64,000 nt of DNA, from the NCBI RefSeq assembly GCF_902728265.1, contig NZ_CACVBR010000003.1:1-64000 (forward strand), written 5' to 3'. Origin of the DNA: Chryseobacterium potabilaquae. GTDB taxonomy: Bacteria; Bacteroidota; Bacteroidia; Flavobacteriales; Weeksellaceae. Below the pieces are notes generated by a model. It had not been told where the DNA came from. It did no database searches and saw only the letters and a program-made list of their open reading frames with translations. The position numbers were made by a program, and so were the translations under genes. This document shows, in pieces, positions 27,586 through 36,328 of the stretch (the first letter of the stretch is position 1; every line of letters begins with the position of its first letter).

Positions 27586-29124
27586 TTATTTCGTTTCACT
27601 GACTCTTAAAATATCACCAAAAACACCTCTTGCCGTAACCTGTGCTCCTGCTCCTGCTCCCATGATTACAATTGGGTTTTCACCATAGCTTTCTGTATAA
27701 ATTTCAAATATTGAATCTGATCCTTTTAATTGACCTAAGGCTGAGCTTGCAGGAACCGAAATCAACTTTACATCAAGCAATCCTTTTTCCTGTTGTAAAT
27801 CTCCATACAAGTCTCCTACGTATCTTAACACATGATCAGGCTGTTGGTCTTTTTTAATTTTTAAATATTCTTCGTCAAGCTCTTCTAATCGAGAAAGAAA
27901 TTCTTGCTTAGGAACAGAAAGTAAACTTTCAGGAACCAGGTTCTGAATATTGATATCTTCAAACTCATTGATTAAATCTAATTCTCTCGCCAAAATCAAT
28001 AACTTTCGCGCTACATCATTTCCTGATAAGTCTTCTCTTGGATCCGGTTCTGTATACCCTTTTTCTAATGCTTCATTGATAACGGTAGAAAAACGATCAT
28101 CTCTCAAAGAAAAATTATTGAAAACATAGCTTAATGTTCCTGAGAAAACTCCTTTGATTCTCGTAATATTTTCACCCGAAAGATGTAATAGTTTTATGGT
28201 ATCTATTAGAGGTAAACCTGCTCCCACATTGGTTTCATATAAATAACGCCTATTATTTTTACTTAATGTATATCTTAACTTACGATATTCTTCTATGGGA
28301 AGAGTATTGAATATTTTGTTAGAAGAAACTAAATCGAATCCATTTTCTGCTAACAAGTGATAGTTTTTCACAAAATCTTTACTAGCTGTATTATCAACTA
28401 CAATAAGATTCTCCAATTGATTTTCTTTTGAAAAATTAATCAATTCTTGGACATCTGAGGTCTTTTCAGCATTTAAAACCTCATCATTCCAATCATTGTT
28501 AAATCCTTTTTTATTAAAAGCAATTTTTCTTGAGTTAGCAACAGCTACTACTTTCAGATGAATATTTTTGCGTCTTTTAATTTCGTCGGAAGATTCTAAA
28601 ATTTGATTGACCAAAGTTTTTCCTACATTTCCATGACCAATAATGGCTAAATGAACTGTTTTTGGTTTTTTGAAAATTTCGGATTCAATAATATTTTTTG
28701 CTTTTTCATCTTGTGAAGAGGCAACTACAATATTCACTCTGTTTTCACTTGCAATTTGATTTAAAAGTAAAGGGAAAACATTATTTCTAGCTAATTCTGC
28801 TAACACTTTATTGAAATCTTCAGTTACAAAGCCTAATACAGAAACATTATTGATACTATAAATCTGCGAAACAATTCCGGACTGTCTCTCTTTTTCAAAT
28901 TCATGAATCAAGCAGTTAACCGCTTTTTCTGAATCATTTTCGTGAACCAAAATGGAAATTCCATTCTCAATGGCTTGTTGGGAAATTACTCCAACACTAA
29001 TACGTGCTAAAGTTAGGGCTTTAAAAATTCGTCCATCAATTCCTATTTCTCCTAAAAAATCCTCACCTTCAAATTTGATGATTGATCTGTTTTTCAAAAA
29101 CTTTATTTCGTTACCGCTCTTCAT
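27586..29124 (-). CDS. Homoserine dehydrogenase with N-terminal ACT domains (ThrA-like without kinase)
   Basis: The enzyme reduces aspartate semialdehyde to homoserine. The 512-residue protein starts with two ACT-type segments (about residues 10-80 and 85-155; SIIKFEGEDFLGEIGIDGRI, INNVSVLGFVTEDFNKVLAE). The catalytic part begins at about 163 with IIGHGNVGKTLVNQIL (NAD(P) site). SSNKIFN, ETNVGAGLPLIDTI, GVFSGTLSYVFNNF and YTEPDPREDLSGNDVARKL follow. This equals the C-terminal part of bifunctional ThrA with the aspartate kinase catalytic domain missing, and no kinase gene is adjacent. The ACT part implies amino-acid feedback control, ligand unknown. Three bases separate it from metX, so translation is coupled. 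Confidence 0.9.
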   Translation of the reverse strand: MKSGNEIKFLKNRSIIKFEGEDFLGEIGIDGRIFKALTLARISVGVISQQAIENGISILVHENDSEKAVNCLIHEFEKERQSGIVSQIYSINNVSVLGFVTEDFNKVLAELARNNVFPLLLNQIASENRVNIVVASSQDEKAKNIIESEIFKKPKTVHLAIIGHGNVGKTLVNQILESSDEIKRRKNIHLKVVAVANSRKIAFNKKGFNNDWNDEVLNAEKTSDVQELINFSKENQLENLIVVDNTASKDFVKNYHLLAENGFDLVSSNKIFNTLPIEEYRKLRYTLSKNNRRYLYETNVGAGLPLIDTIKLLHLSGENITRIKGVFSGTLSYVFNNFSLRDDRFSTVINEALEKGYTEPDPREDLSGNDVARKLLILARELDLINEFEDINIQNLVPESLLSVPKQEFLSRLEELDEEYLKIKKDQQPDHVLRYVGDLYGDLQQEKGLLDVKLISVPASSALGQLKGSDSIFEIYTESYGENPIVIMGAGAGAQVTARGVFGDILRVSETK

Positions 29125-29127
29125 CTT

Positions 29128-30066
29128 CTATAAAATATTTTTTATGATAGTATTTAATTGTTCATATTCCATTAAAAAAGCATCATGCCCATGAATCGAT
29201 TTTATTTCATGATAGAAAACATCTCTGTTCTCTCTTTTTAGCATTTCATAGCACATTCGAATCTCACATGCTGGAAAAAACAAGTCTGAATCAACTGAAA
29301 TCAAATGTATTTGGGCTTCAATCTTTTTTATCATTTTTTCATCCGTATTAATATTCATCAGCAAATGATTCATGAGTTTATAAGCTTCCAAATGATATCT
29401 TTTATGTAAAGCGTTCCCATGATATCTCAACCAATCTTCGGACTCTAAACATTGCTGCTCTTCGTTATATTTATTTTGAAATCTTACATTTAAGGATTCG
29501 GGTGTTCTATAACATAGCATAGCATGAATTCTGGCTTTTTGGAGAGGTTCATCATTTTGATTCAATAAGAACTTCTGAACCAGACACTGTGCATGAAGCC
29601 AATCATGAGTTTTAAAATCGCAAGCAATAGGGATGAAAAGCTTTGTCAGTGTAGGATTTTTGGCTACCATTTCCCAAGCAATTCCTCCTCCTAAAGATCC
29701 TCCAATTAAAGCATGTAGGCTGTTAATATTTAAAACGCTTAGACCTTTCAAAAAGATATTTGCGATATCTTCACATGTAAAATCTTCGTATTCATCAATA
29801 AGAAAATCATCATAACCATTACCTATAATGTTAAAGCATAAAACAGTATAAGTATTTATATCTATAATTTTATTTTCACCAACCAGTTGCTTCCACCAAC
29901 CTTTTTCTCCCGCAACATTTGAATTTCCAGTCAATGCATGATTAATTAATATGATAGGAGCTGAAAACAAATCTTGTCCGAAAAGCTGATAGCTCAACGA
30001 AATAGCGACTTCCCTCTTGGAATGGGTTTTGTACAAAAAATTAATATAATTTAGCTCTGTTTTCAA
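29128..30066 (-). CDS. metX: Homoserine O-acetyltransferase-like alpha/beta hydrolase
   Basis: MetX activates homoserine by O-acylation, giving the substrate of MetZ. The 312-residue protein is somewhat shorter than most MetX (about 350). HALTGNSNVAGEKGWW forms the oxyanion-hole region. The nucleophile Ser is in LIGGSLGGGIAWEM at about residue 123, and the Asp and His are in ISVDSDLFFP and SIHGHDAFLMEYEQ. The apparent start codon is TTG at 30066. The frame has no ATG near the expected N-terminus, and the frame upstream is open with only near-cognate starts. It is the first gene behind the SAM riboswitch. Whether it uses acetyl-CoA or succinyl-CoA cannot be decided by eye. Confidence 0.88.
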   Translation of the reverse strand: MKTELNYINFLYKTHSKREVAISLSYQLFGQDLFSAPIILINHALTGNSNVAGEKGWWKQLVGENKIIDINTYTVLCFNIIGNGYDDFLIDEYEDFTCEDIANIFLKGLSVLNINSLHALIGGSLGGGIAWEMVAKNPTLTKLFIPIACDFKTHDWLHAQCLVQKFLLNQNDEPLQKARIHAMLCYRTPESLNVRFQNKYNEEQQCLESEDWLRYHGNALHKRYHLEAYKLMNHLLMNINTDEKMIKKIEAQIHLISVDSDLFFPACEIRMCYEMLKRENRDVFYHEIKSIHGHDAFLMEYEQLNTIIKNIL

Positions 30067-30127
30067 TTCTATGATTTTAATACAATTGAAAATGCCACAA
30101 GAAATGGCTGAAAAAGAGCTTCAGTAA

Positions 30128-30231
30128 GTTATCTGTCCAAATTATTTTTGGTAGAACGTAGCACCTTCTTTGCTTTCACAAAGGGTTGCTAAGGTTTCAC
30201 AGGGTCTATTCCCTCAACCTTTCTGGATAAC
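30128..30231 (-). promoter_or_regulatory. SAM-I (S-box) riboswitch aptamer
   Basis: Read on the minus strand, the element is bounded by P1 arms GTTATC (30231-30226) and GATAAC (30133-30128). Inside, the conserved S-box blocks appear in order: AGAAAGGTTGAGGGA, then ACCCTGTGAAACCTTAGCAA, then AAGGTGCTACGTTCTACC. These correspond to the consensus P2 region, the tRAAaCCnnrGCAACC core and the GGTGCtaa-UCC region. S-boxes bind S-adenosylmethionine and lower expression of methionine genes. This one sits directly upstream of metX and should control the whole minus-strand cluster down to metF. Confidence 0.93.
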
Positions 30232-30259
30232 ATTTTCAATATTTTAATGAACGATGGTA

Positions 30260-30267
30260 CAAAGATA
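30260..30267 (-). promoter_or_regulatory. -7 box of the methionine cluster
   Basis: Read on the minus strand the sequence is TATCTTTG, a perfect TAnnTTTG match. It lies 28 nt upstream of the riboswitch P1 arm, so transcription would begin just ahead of the aptamer. The -33 region is A/T-rich without a clear TTTG. Confidence 0.65.
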
Positions 30268-30412
30268 GGTATTTTCTCTTAATATTAAAATAATAATAAA
30301 AAATAACAATGGAATATGGAAGTGTTTTGGTGTTATATTACCCAATATTCCGACAAAAGATCTTGGAATTATTTCTCAAAAAAATTAACTTCGTATAGAA
30401 AACTAATGAGAT

Positions 30413-33028
30413 ATGATTGCTGAAAGAAAAAGATTACAAGATAATAACTGGAAAGATTGGGGCCCTTATGTCAGTAATAGACAATGGGGAAACGTACGGG
30501 AAGATTATAGCCCCAATGGGGATGCCTGGAATTTCGCCAGCCATAATAATGCGGAAAGTTATGCCTATCGATGGGGTGAGGAAGGAATTGCAGGAATCTC
30601 TGACAAAAAACAACTTTTTTGCTTTGCATTTTCTTTTTGGAACAAAAAAGACAAAATAATAAAAGAACGTTTCTTCGGATTAAGTAATCCTCAAGGGAAT
30701 CATGGGGAAGATATCAAAGAGTTATTTTACTATCTGGATAATACCCCTACTCATAGCTATATGAAGATGGTATATAAATATCCTATCAATGAATTTCCTT
30801 ATGATGAGATTATCATAGAAAACGGGAAGCGTAATAAAAAACAACCTGAGTATGAAATTTTTGATACTGATATTTTTAATAATGATGAATATTTTGATAT
30901 TTTTATTGAATATGCTAAAGTAGATCATAATGACATTCTCATCCGCACTACCATTTACAACAGAAGTAAGAAAAGTGCCCCGATTGTAGTCGCTCCTATA
31001 ATTTGGTTCCGAAATGATTGGAAATGGGGATATAATCCCTATAAACCTCATACCAACGCTTCTCAAAAAGGTTGTATCAACATTCATCATGAACATATTT
31101 CTATTAAGAAATTTTATTCAAGAAACCCAAACGTAGAGAGTCTTTTTTGTGAAAATGAAACCAATAATCCAAGACTGTATGGTACTCCTTACCCAGAAGG
31201 GGCCTACTTTAAAGACGGCATCAACCAACATATTATCCATGGAAGCCCTACCATTAATCCTAAAAAAACAGGGACAAAAGCATCCTTTCTAATTAATGAT
31301 ATCATTGAAGCCAGTGAATTTAAAACGTTTGATTTTAGATTATCTCCAGATGAATTAGAAGATCCTTTTTCTCAATTTGACGAAATTTTCAATACAAGAA
31401 TTCAAGAGGCCAATGAATTTTATAATGAAATTCAACAGGATATGCTCGATGATGATAAAAAGAATGTCCAAAGACAAGCTTTTGCAGGCTTACTCTGGAA
31501 TAAACAATTCTACCATTACAATGTGGGGAAATGGCTGAAAGGCGATCCTAATTTTGATGCTCCAAGAGATTTTAACCATTACGTAAGAAATACAGAATGG
31601 AATCACCTTCATAATAAGGATATTATTTCCATGCCCGATAAATGGGAGTATCCTTGGTATGCTACATGGGATTTAGCATTTCATTGTCTTCCTTTCGCAA
31701 TGATAGATGCAGAATTTGCAAAAGACCAACTCCTTTTATTAACAAAAGAATGGTATATGCATCCCAATGGACAGCTTCCTGCATATGAATGGAATTTGAG
31801 TGATGTAAATCCACCCGTTCATGCTTGGGCATCTTTTAGAGTTTTTGAGATTGATGAAAAGCTAAATGGAAAGCCCGATCTTTTGTTCCTTGAAAAGGTT
31901 TTTCAAAAGTTGCTCTTGAACTTTACTTGGTGGGTTAATCGAAAGGACAAAAACGGCAAAAATATTTTTGGCGGTGGTTTTCTTGGGCTTGATAATATAG
32001 GAGCCTTTGATAGAAATATGGTCCTAAAAGATGGTGAACATCTTGAACAGGCAGATGGAACAAGCTGGATGGCAATGTATGCTTTGAATATGATGCGCAT
32101 TGCGATGGTTCTGGCTCAATACTATCAAGTCTATGAGGATATGGCTATTAAATTTTTTGAACATTACCTCTATATTGCCGAAGCTATGGAGAACTTGGGA
32201 GAAGGAACAAAAGGGCTATGGAATGAGGAAGATGGTTTTTTTTATGATGTCCTTCAACTCGGAAATGGAGATAGTGTTTCTTTAAAATTAAGGAGCATCG
32301 TAGGACTAATTCCAATGTTTGCTGTAGAAGTTATTGATCATCATCTATTGGAAAACATGCCTAACTTCAGAGCCAGAATGGAGTGGATTTTAAAGAACAA
32401 ACCTGATCTCACAAAACTGGTTTCTCACTGGGATGAAGAAGGTCAAGGTAGAAAACACTTAATGAGCATTCTCCGCAAAAATAGACTCACTAAAGTATTG
32501 GCCAGAATGCTTGACGACCAAGAATTTTTAAGCATATACGGAATTCGGGCCATGTCAAAAATATATGAAGAAACTCCTTTTGTTTTTTCTGTACATGGCA
32601 ATGAAAACATAGTATATTATACTCCTGCAGAAAGTGATAGTCGAATGTTTGGAGGAAACAGCAATTGGAGAGGTCCTATATGGTTCCCTATTAATTTTTT
32701 AATTGTAGAAAGTCTCCAACGTTTTCATTATTATTATGGTAACAGTCTCAAGGTAGAATTCCCTACAGGAAGTGAAGAGAAAAAAAATCTGGAAGAAGTT
32801 GCTCAAGATATTAGTAATAGGCTCTGTTCTATTTTCTTAAAAGATGAAAATGGGGAAAGACCTTTTAATGGAGGTAATGAAAAGTTTAATTATGATGAAT
32901 ATTTTAAAGATTATGTCACTTTTTATGAATATTTTCATGGAGATAATGGTCGTGGGCTTGGGGCTTCCCATCAAACAGGATGGACAGCTACTGTCGCTAA
33001 GCTTATTAAACCAAGATTATTCATATAA
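30413..33028 (+). CDS. GH63-like glucosidase (MGH1-type alpha-glucosidase)
   Basis: This 871-residue protein has no signal peptide and should be cytoplasmic. The first about 300 residues form a beta-rich domain, starting ERKRLQDNNWKDWGPYVSNR and continuing FASHNNAESYAYRWGEEGIA. A large (alpha/alpha)6-type domain follows, with WEYPWYATWDLAFHCLPFAM, LPAYEWNLSDVNPPVHAWA, NSNWRGPIWFPINFLIVESL and, near the end, GASHQTGWTATVAKLI. The Asp/Glu residues within these conserved blocks are the likely catalytic pair. Relatives are annotated as glucosidases of family GH63, and the true substrate (a glucoside or glucosylglycerate-like compound) is unknown. It is divergent from the met cluster and has no co-directional partner close by. 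Confidence 0.85.
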   Translation: MIAERKRLQDNNWKDWGPYVSNRQWGNVREDYSPNGDAWNFASHNNAESYAYRWGEEGIAGISDKKQLFCFAFSFWNKKDKIIKERFFGLSNPQGNHGEDIKELFYYLDNTPTHSYMKMVYKYPINEFPYDEIIIENGKRNKKQPEYEIFDTDIFNNDEYFDIFIEYAKVDHNDILIRTTIYNRSKKSAPIVVAPIIWFRNDWKWGYNPYKPHTNASQKGCINIHHEHISIKKFYSRNPNVESLFCENETNNPRLYGTPYPEGAYFKDGINQHIIHGSPTINPKKTGTKASFLINDIIEASEFKTFDFRLSPDELEDPFSQFDEIFNTRIQEANEFYNEIQQDMLDDDKKNVQRQAFAGLLWNKQFYHYNVGKWLKGDPNFDAPRDFNHYVRNTEWNHLHNKDIISMPDKWEYPWYATWDLAFHCLPFAMIDAEFAKDQLLLLTKEWYMHPNGQLPAYEWNLSDVNPPVHAWASFRVFEIDEKLNGKPDLLFLEKVFQKLLLNFTWWVNRKDKNGKNIFGGGFLGLDNIGAFDRNMVLKDGEHLEQADGTSWMAMYALNMMRIAMVLAQYYQVYEDMAIKFFEHYLYIAEAMENLGEGTKGLWNEEDGFFYDVLQLGNGDSVSLKLRSIVGLIPMFAVEVIDHHLLENMPNFRARMEWILKNKPDLTKLVSHWDEEGQGRKHLMSILRKNRLTKVLARMLDDQEFLSIYGIRAMSKIYEETPFVFSVHGNENIVYYTPAESDSRMFGGNSNWRGPIWFPINFLIVESLQRFHYYYGNSLKVEFPTGSEEKKNLEEVAQDISNRLCSIFLKDENGERPFNGGNEKFNYDEYFKDYVTFYEYFHGDNGRGLGASHQTGWTATVAKLIKPRLFI

Positions 33029-33207
33029 GCTAAAATAAATTCCTTACAAGGATAATAACACTATCTTGATGTATTATATTTATCTATCAATGATTCAATT
33101 TCGAGCCTTTTGAAAATAGCAATATATGTTTCTCTCAACAGACTTTTTTTCAAATAAAACATAATTATATTTTTCACCACAAAATGAATTATGATTAATA
33201 AAAACTC

Positions 33208-33215
33208 TATCTTTG
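33208..33215 (+). promoter_or_regulatory. -7 box TATCTTTG of the first T9SS paralog
   Basis: This is a perfect TAnnTTTG match ending 23 nt before the ATG at 33239. Confidence 0.55.
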
Positions 33216-33238
33216 CGCGATAAAATTAAAAAAATATT

Positions 33239-34909
33239 ATGCAAAGACCGCTATTTCTTATTACATGTTTAATTTTTTCAAAACTATGTCTTACTTCAGT
33301 AAATGCTCAAGAATATCAGCCTCTTCTTATTCAAAGTGGATTAAATGCTGATGTCATAGCAAATGGCATAGGTTCTTCCTCCGATACTACAAACAATGAT
33401 ATTGACGGTGTAAGTTATGCATTTGTTTCACAGGATTTTCAACTTACTTCAACAAGTACTCCTATTACCTATGGACTTCCTGTAGATGGTATTATTAACT
33501 CCTCAGTCACATCAACCAATGGACTAAGTTACCAAATGGCTCCTTATAGTAGCAACAACGCCTTACGACTTCAAAACCCTGATGATTCAGGCACAATTAC
33601 TTTTATAACTCCAACCCCAGCTATGCATCTTTATATGTTAGCCACAGGAGGAAGTGGTGAATGTACAGTGAATGTTACCGTCAATTTTGCAGATTCAACG
33701 AGTCAGACATTTTATGATATCAGTATTGCGGATTGGTATAATGGCTCTAATTACGCCATTCAAGGAATAGGAAGAATTAATGTCACCAATAATAATTTAG
33801 AGTCTGGAAACGAATATAATCCTCGTATCTATCAAGTGCATTTCCCCATTGATATTTCTAATCAACCCAAAAATATACAAAGTGTTACTATCACAAAAAC
33901 AAGTACGGATGGTGTTTCTAATATTTTTGCCTTTTCTGTCGATGTTTATAACTCTTGTGCCGTTCCTAATGATATAACCTATGATTCAACCCCCACAAGT
34001 GTTACCTTACACTGGGCTCCTACAGCTATCGATCCATCTTCAGGCTATGAATATTATTATAGTACATCTTCTACACCTCCTTCTGCCAATACCGTACCTA
34101 CAGGTTTCGTTACGGCCGGAAATACATCCGTATTAATCGATAACTTAATAACAGGACAAATTTATTATTTTTGGATTAGATCCAATTGTGGTACTAACAA
34201 CGGGTTCTGGAAAATGAAGCAGTTTATACCAGGACAAATTTCTTCTATTTATACATCAGGAGACATCAACACGATGTTTAATAACTTTCCTGATCCTCAC
34301 TCATCTACCAATTGTCCGGGAACGATTACAATAAACGTCCCTTCCGGATATAAAATAAAATCTACAGATGTTACCTACAGCATGACTGCTCAAGGGGAAG
34401 GCTGGATATCTGATCAGGAATCTTTACTGATATGCACAACTAATAATAATAGAGAATTATCCCTTGCATCTGCATTAGGATCAGGAGGAACCAATACCTA
34501 TGAAAGAACTGGATTAAACATTGCAAATGGATTAACAGGAAGTGTTACTTTTGAATTGAGAGCTTGGAGAACTTTTGGAGGTTCCGACTGTGATTCGTCA
34601 TATAATAAAGTTAACAACAATTCGTGGAAAGTAACCTTGACTTTAGAACCCATTACCCTAAGCGTATCTGAAATAAAGCTTGCAAAAGAAAAGTTAGTTT
34701 ACCCTAATCCTTTTAGTAATACCCTTAACATTAAAGAAATAAAAGACATCCAACATATTTCTATACTTGATCTTTCAGGTATTGTTATAAAAAGAATCAA
34801 AAATCCATCTTCAGTACTGAATTTAGAGGATCTTAAATCTGGAGTGTACATGTTGGAATTCACCATGAAGGATAATTCTTTAAAATCTGCAAAGGTAATT
34901 AAGAAATAA
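33239..34909 (+). CDS. T9SS-exported protein with fibronectin III domain (paralog 1 of 3)
   Basis: The 556-residue secreted protein has a signal peptide ending SVNAQ (about residue 23). A beta-rich N-terminal module shared with the next two genes covers about residues 25-235 and contains LIQSGLNADVIANG and YQMAPYSSNNALRL. A fibronectin type III domain spans about residues 239-323 (SVTLHWAPTAI and QIYYFWIRSNCG). An extra domain is present at about 330-470, and the T9SS type A sorting domain runs from 487 (VYPNPFSNTLNIKEI) to the C-terminal KVIKK. It is expected at the cell surface or outside. The partner or substrate is unknown. The FnIII and extra domains are missing from the two downstream paralogs. 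Confidence 0.87.
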   Translation: MQRPLFLITCLIFSKLCLTSVNAQEYQPLLIQSGLNADVIANGIGSSSDTTNNDIDGVSYAFVSQDFQLTSTSTPITYGLPVDGIINSSVTSTNGLSYQMAPYSSNNALRLQNPDDSGTITFITPTPAMHLYMLATGGSGECTVNVTVNFADSTSQTFYDISIADWYNGSNYAIQGIGRINVTNNNLESGNEYNPRIYQVHFPIDISNQPKNIQSVTITKTSTDGVSNIFAFSVDVYNSCAVPNDITYDSTPTSVTLHWAPTAIDPSSGYEYYYSTSSTPPSANTVPTGFVTAGNTSVLIDNLITGQIYYFWIRSNCGTNNGFWKMKQFIPGQISSIYTSGDINTMFNNFPDPHSSTNCPGTITINVPSGYKIKSTDVTYSMTAQGEGWISDQESLLICTTNNNRELSLASALGSGGTNTYERTGLNIANGLTGSVTFELRAWRTFGGSDCDSSYNKVNNNSWKVTLTLEPITLSVSEIKLAKEKLVYPNPFSNTLNIKEIKDIQHISILDLSGIVIKRIKNPSSVLNLEDLKSGVYMLEFTMKDNSLKSAKVIKK

Positions 34910-34995
34910 CAAATTTGACATGAACCTTCTGCATTACGATCAAACGATGAGTTGAGAAACCATTCACATAAGAAATGCAGACAATTCAATAAAAT

Positions 34996-35091
34996 AGGCT
35001 GTCTCAAAAGGTCAACCCATGCTCTGAAATCCCTTAAATGACAAAAGTTGTCAGACAGGAGGGCGAGAAGGAAAGACTTTCGAGACAGCCT
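34996..35091. repeat. Structured inverted repeat, possible terminator or mobile-element remnant
   Basis: AGGCTGTCTCAAAAG (34996-35010) pairs with 35077-35091 at 14 of 15 positions. Inside, TGACAA (35039-35044) pairs with TTGTCA (35048-35053) around a 3-nt loop, and CCCT (35031-35034) can pair with AGGG (35060-35063). The interior is more GC-rich than its flanks. It could act as a bidirectional terminator, or be a non-autonomous transposable element or IS relic. No transposase fragment is visible. Confidence 0.5.
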
Positions 35092-35167
35092 CTCTTTATA
35101 TATAATATTATTCTACATTACATACATAATTATTATGATTTTAATTAAAAAAAACTACACAGCCATT

Positions 35168-35201
35168 AAAGTAAAAAATATTGACTTAATATATCTTTAC
35201 A
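35168..35201 (+). promoter_or_regulatory. Conserved upstream block before T9SS paralog 2
   Basis: This 34-nt block matches the one at 36416-36449 at 31 positions, starting AAAGTAAAAAATATTGAC and ending in a TATCTTTA box. TATCTTTA differs from the -7 consensus only in the last base, so the block is a likely promoter. It lies about 170 nt upstream of the ATG, giving a long leader. Confidence 0.5.
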
Positions 35202-35368
35202 CTCATTAGAAGAACCTTTTTAATTACTCTATAATTTCAACTGTGGATGAGAAAAGCAAATTTTATTTAACATATACAGAAACTATATACTCATTAACTT
35301 TTCAGTTTCCTACATCTTAGTTTCTTATAAAATTATAAATATTTTAATTTTTAAATAAATACACCATT

Positions 35369-36328
35369 ATGAAAAAAAAATTTACATTTATCATGGTATT
35401 AGCAATATTTTCATTGTTCAATCCCATACATGGTCAAACCTATCAAACCTTATCTATCCAAAGTGGTTTTACTGCTGATGTAATTGCCAACGGATTTTCC
35501 AATGCCAACAATTCTTCCACAGCATTAGATGAAAACCCTGGAGGAGATAATCATGCACTTTACTCAGCTGACTTTCTTCCACCACCTACCACTACATTAC
35601 CAATAGCAGGGCTCCCTATAAATAGAATAATCAATGTCAATTCTATTCCTGGGTTAAGCTTTCAACTAGCTTCTTATAGCAGTAACAATTCTATGAGATT
35701 ATCAGGGACAAATAGCTCAGGGACATTTACATTATCAACACCCACGATAGCATCCGCTATTTATATATTAGCAACTTCTGGAAATCAACAAACTAACGCA
35801 GCTGTTACAATTCATTTTACTGATAATAGTACACAGGTCTTTTCACCTATCAATGTTCCCGATTGGGTCTTCGGAGGAGCATCAGGGATTGCAGCCTTGG
35901 GAAGAGTTAATAGAGTAAATAATCAATTGACTCCCGGCATTGCTAAACTGTATCCTCATAAATATGATATTGACGCAAATAATCAATCAAAACTTATTCA
36001 AAGTGTTACTGTTGTTAACAGTTCTGGAGGAGGTATTCTTAATGTATTTGCATTAACTGCAGAAAAGCCAACCAATCTTTCAGTCGATGAAATAATTTCA
36101 AAACAAGAAAATACGATTTATCCTAATCCTTTCACTGAAACGCTCAATATTAAAGATCCCAAAAATATCCAACATCTTTCTATAATTGATCCCGCAGGTA
36201 TTGTTGTAAAAAGAATTAAAAATCCATCTTCAGTATTGTATTTAGAGGATCTGAAACCCGGAGTTTATGTGATAACCTTTACAATGAAGGACAATTCTAT
36301 AAAAACAAAAAAAGTAATCAAGAAATAA
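35369..36328 (+). CDS. T9SS-exported protein (paralog 2 of 3)
   Basis: The 319-residue protein has a signal peptide (VLAIFSLFNPIHGQ) and then a single beta-rich module of about 215 residues (IQSGFTADVIANGFSNAN, SFQLASYSSNNSMRL, HFTDNSTQVFSPINVPDW). The T9SS sorting domain runs from about residue 250 (IYPNPFTETLNIKDP) to KKVIKK. It lacks the FnIII and extra domains of paralog 1. The last 183 nt are almost identical to those of paralog 3 (about eight differences), while the rest is clearly more divergent. The function is unknown. It is probably a surface or secreted glycan- or protein-binding module, but no motif proves this. Confidence 0.87.
   Translation: MKKKFTFIMVLAIFSLFNPIHGQTYQTLSIQSGFTADVIANGFSNANNSSTALDENPGGDNHALYSADFLPPPTTTLPIAGLPINRIINVNSIPGLSFQLASYSSNNSMRLSGTNSSGTFTLSTPTIASAIYILATSGNQQTNAAVTIHFTDNSTQVFSPINVPDWVFGGASGIAALGRVNRVNNQLTPGIAKLYPHKYDIDANNQSKLIQSVTVVNSSGGGILNVFALTAEKPTNLSVDEIISKQENTIYPNPFTETLNIKDPKNIQHLSIIDPAGIVVKRIKNPSSVLYLEDLKPGVYVITFTMKDNSIKTKKVIKK

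Larger units (their letters stand above)
30067..30412. other. Leader and promoter interval of the methionine cluster (346 bp)
   Basis: This divergent interval contains the SAM-I riboswitch and the promoter box for the minus-strand met genes, both listed separately. Between the aptamer and the metX start, 61 nt hold a short hairpin (30094-30097 with 30105-30108, GCCA/TGGC) and a CTGAA/TTCAG pair. I see no strong terminator with a T tract, so control may be at translation. On the other side of the promoter no gene or clear box was found before the plus-strand gene at 30413. Confidence 0.65.
34910..35368. other. 459-bp intergenic region between T9SS paralogs 1 and 2
   Basis: No gene is visible. 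The region contains a 96-nt structured inverted repeat (34996-35091) and an upstream block (35168-35201) that recurs before paralog 3, both listed separately. The 150 bp before the ATG at 35369 are A/T-rich leader sequence related to that of paralog 3 in its last 60 bp. Confidence 0.6.
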
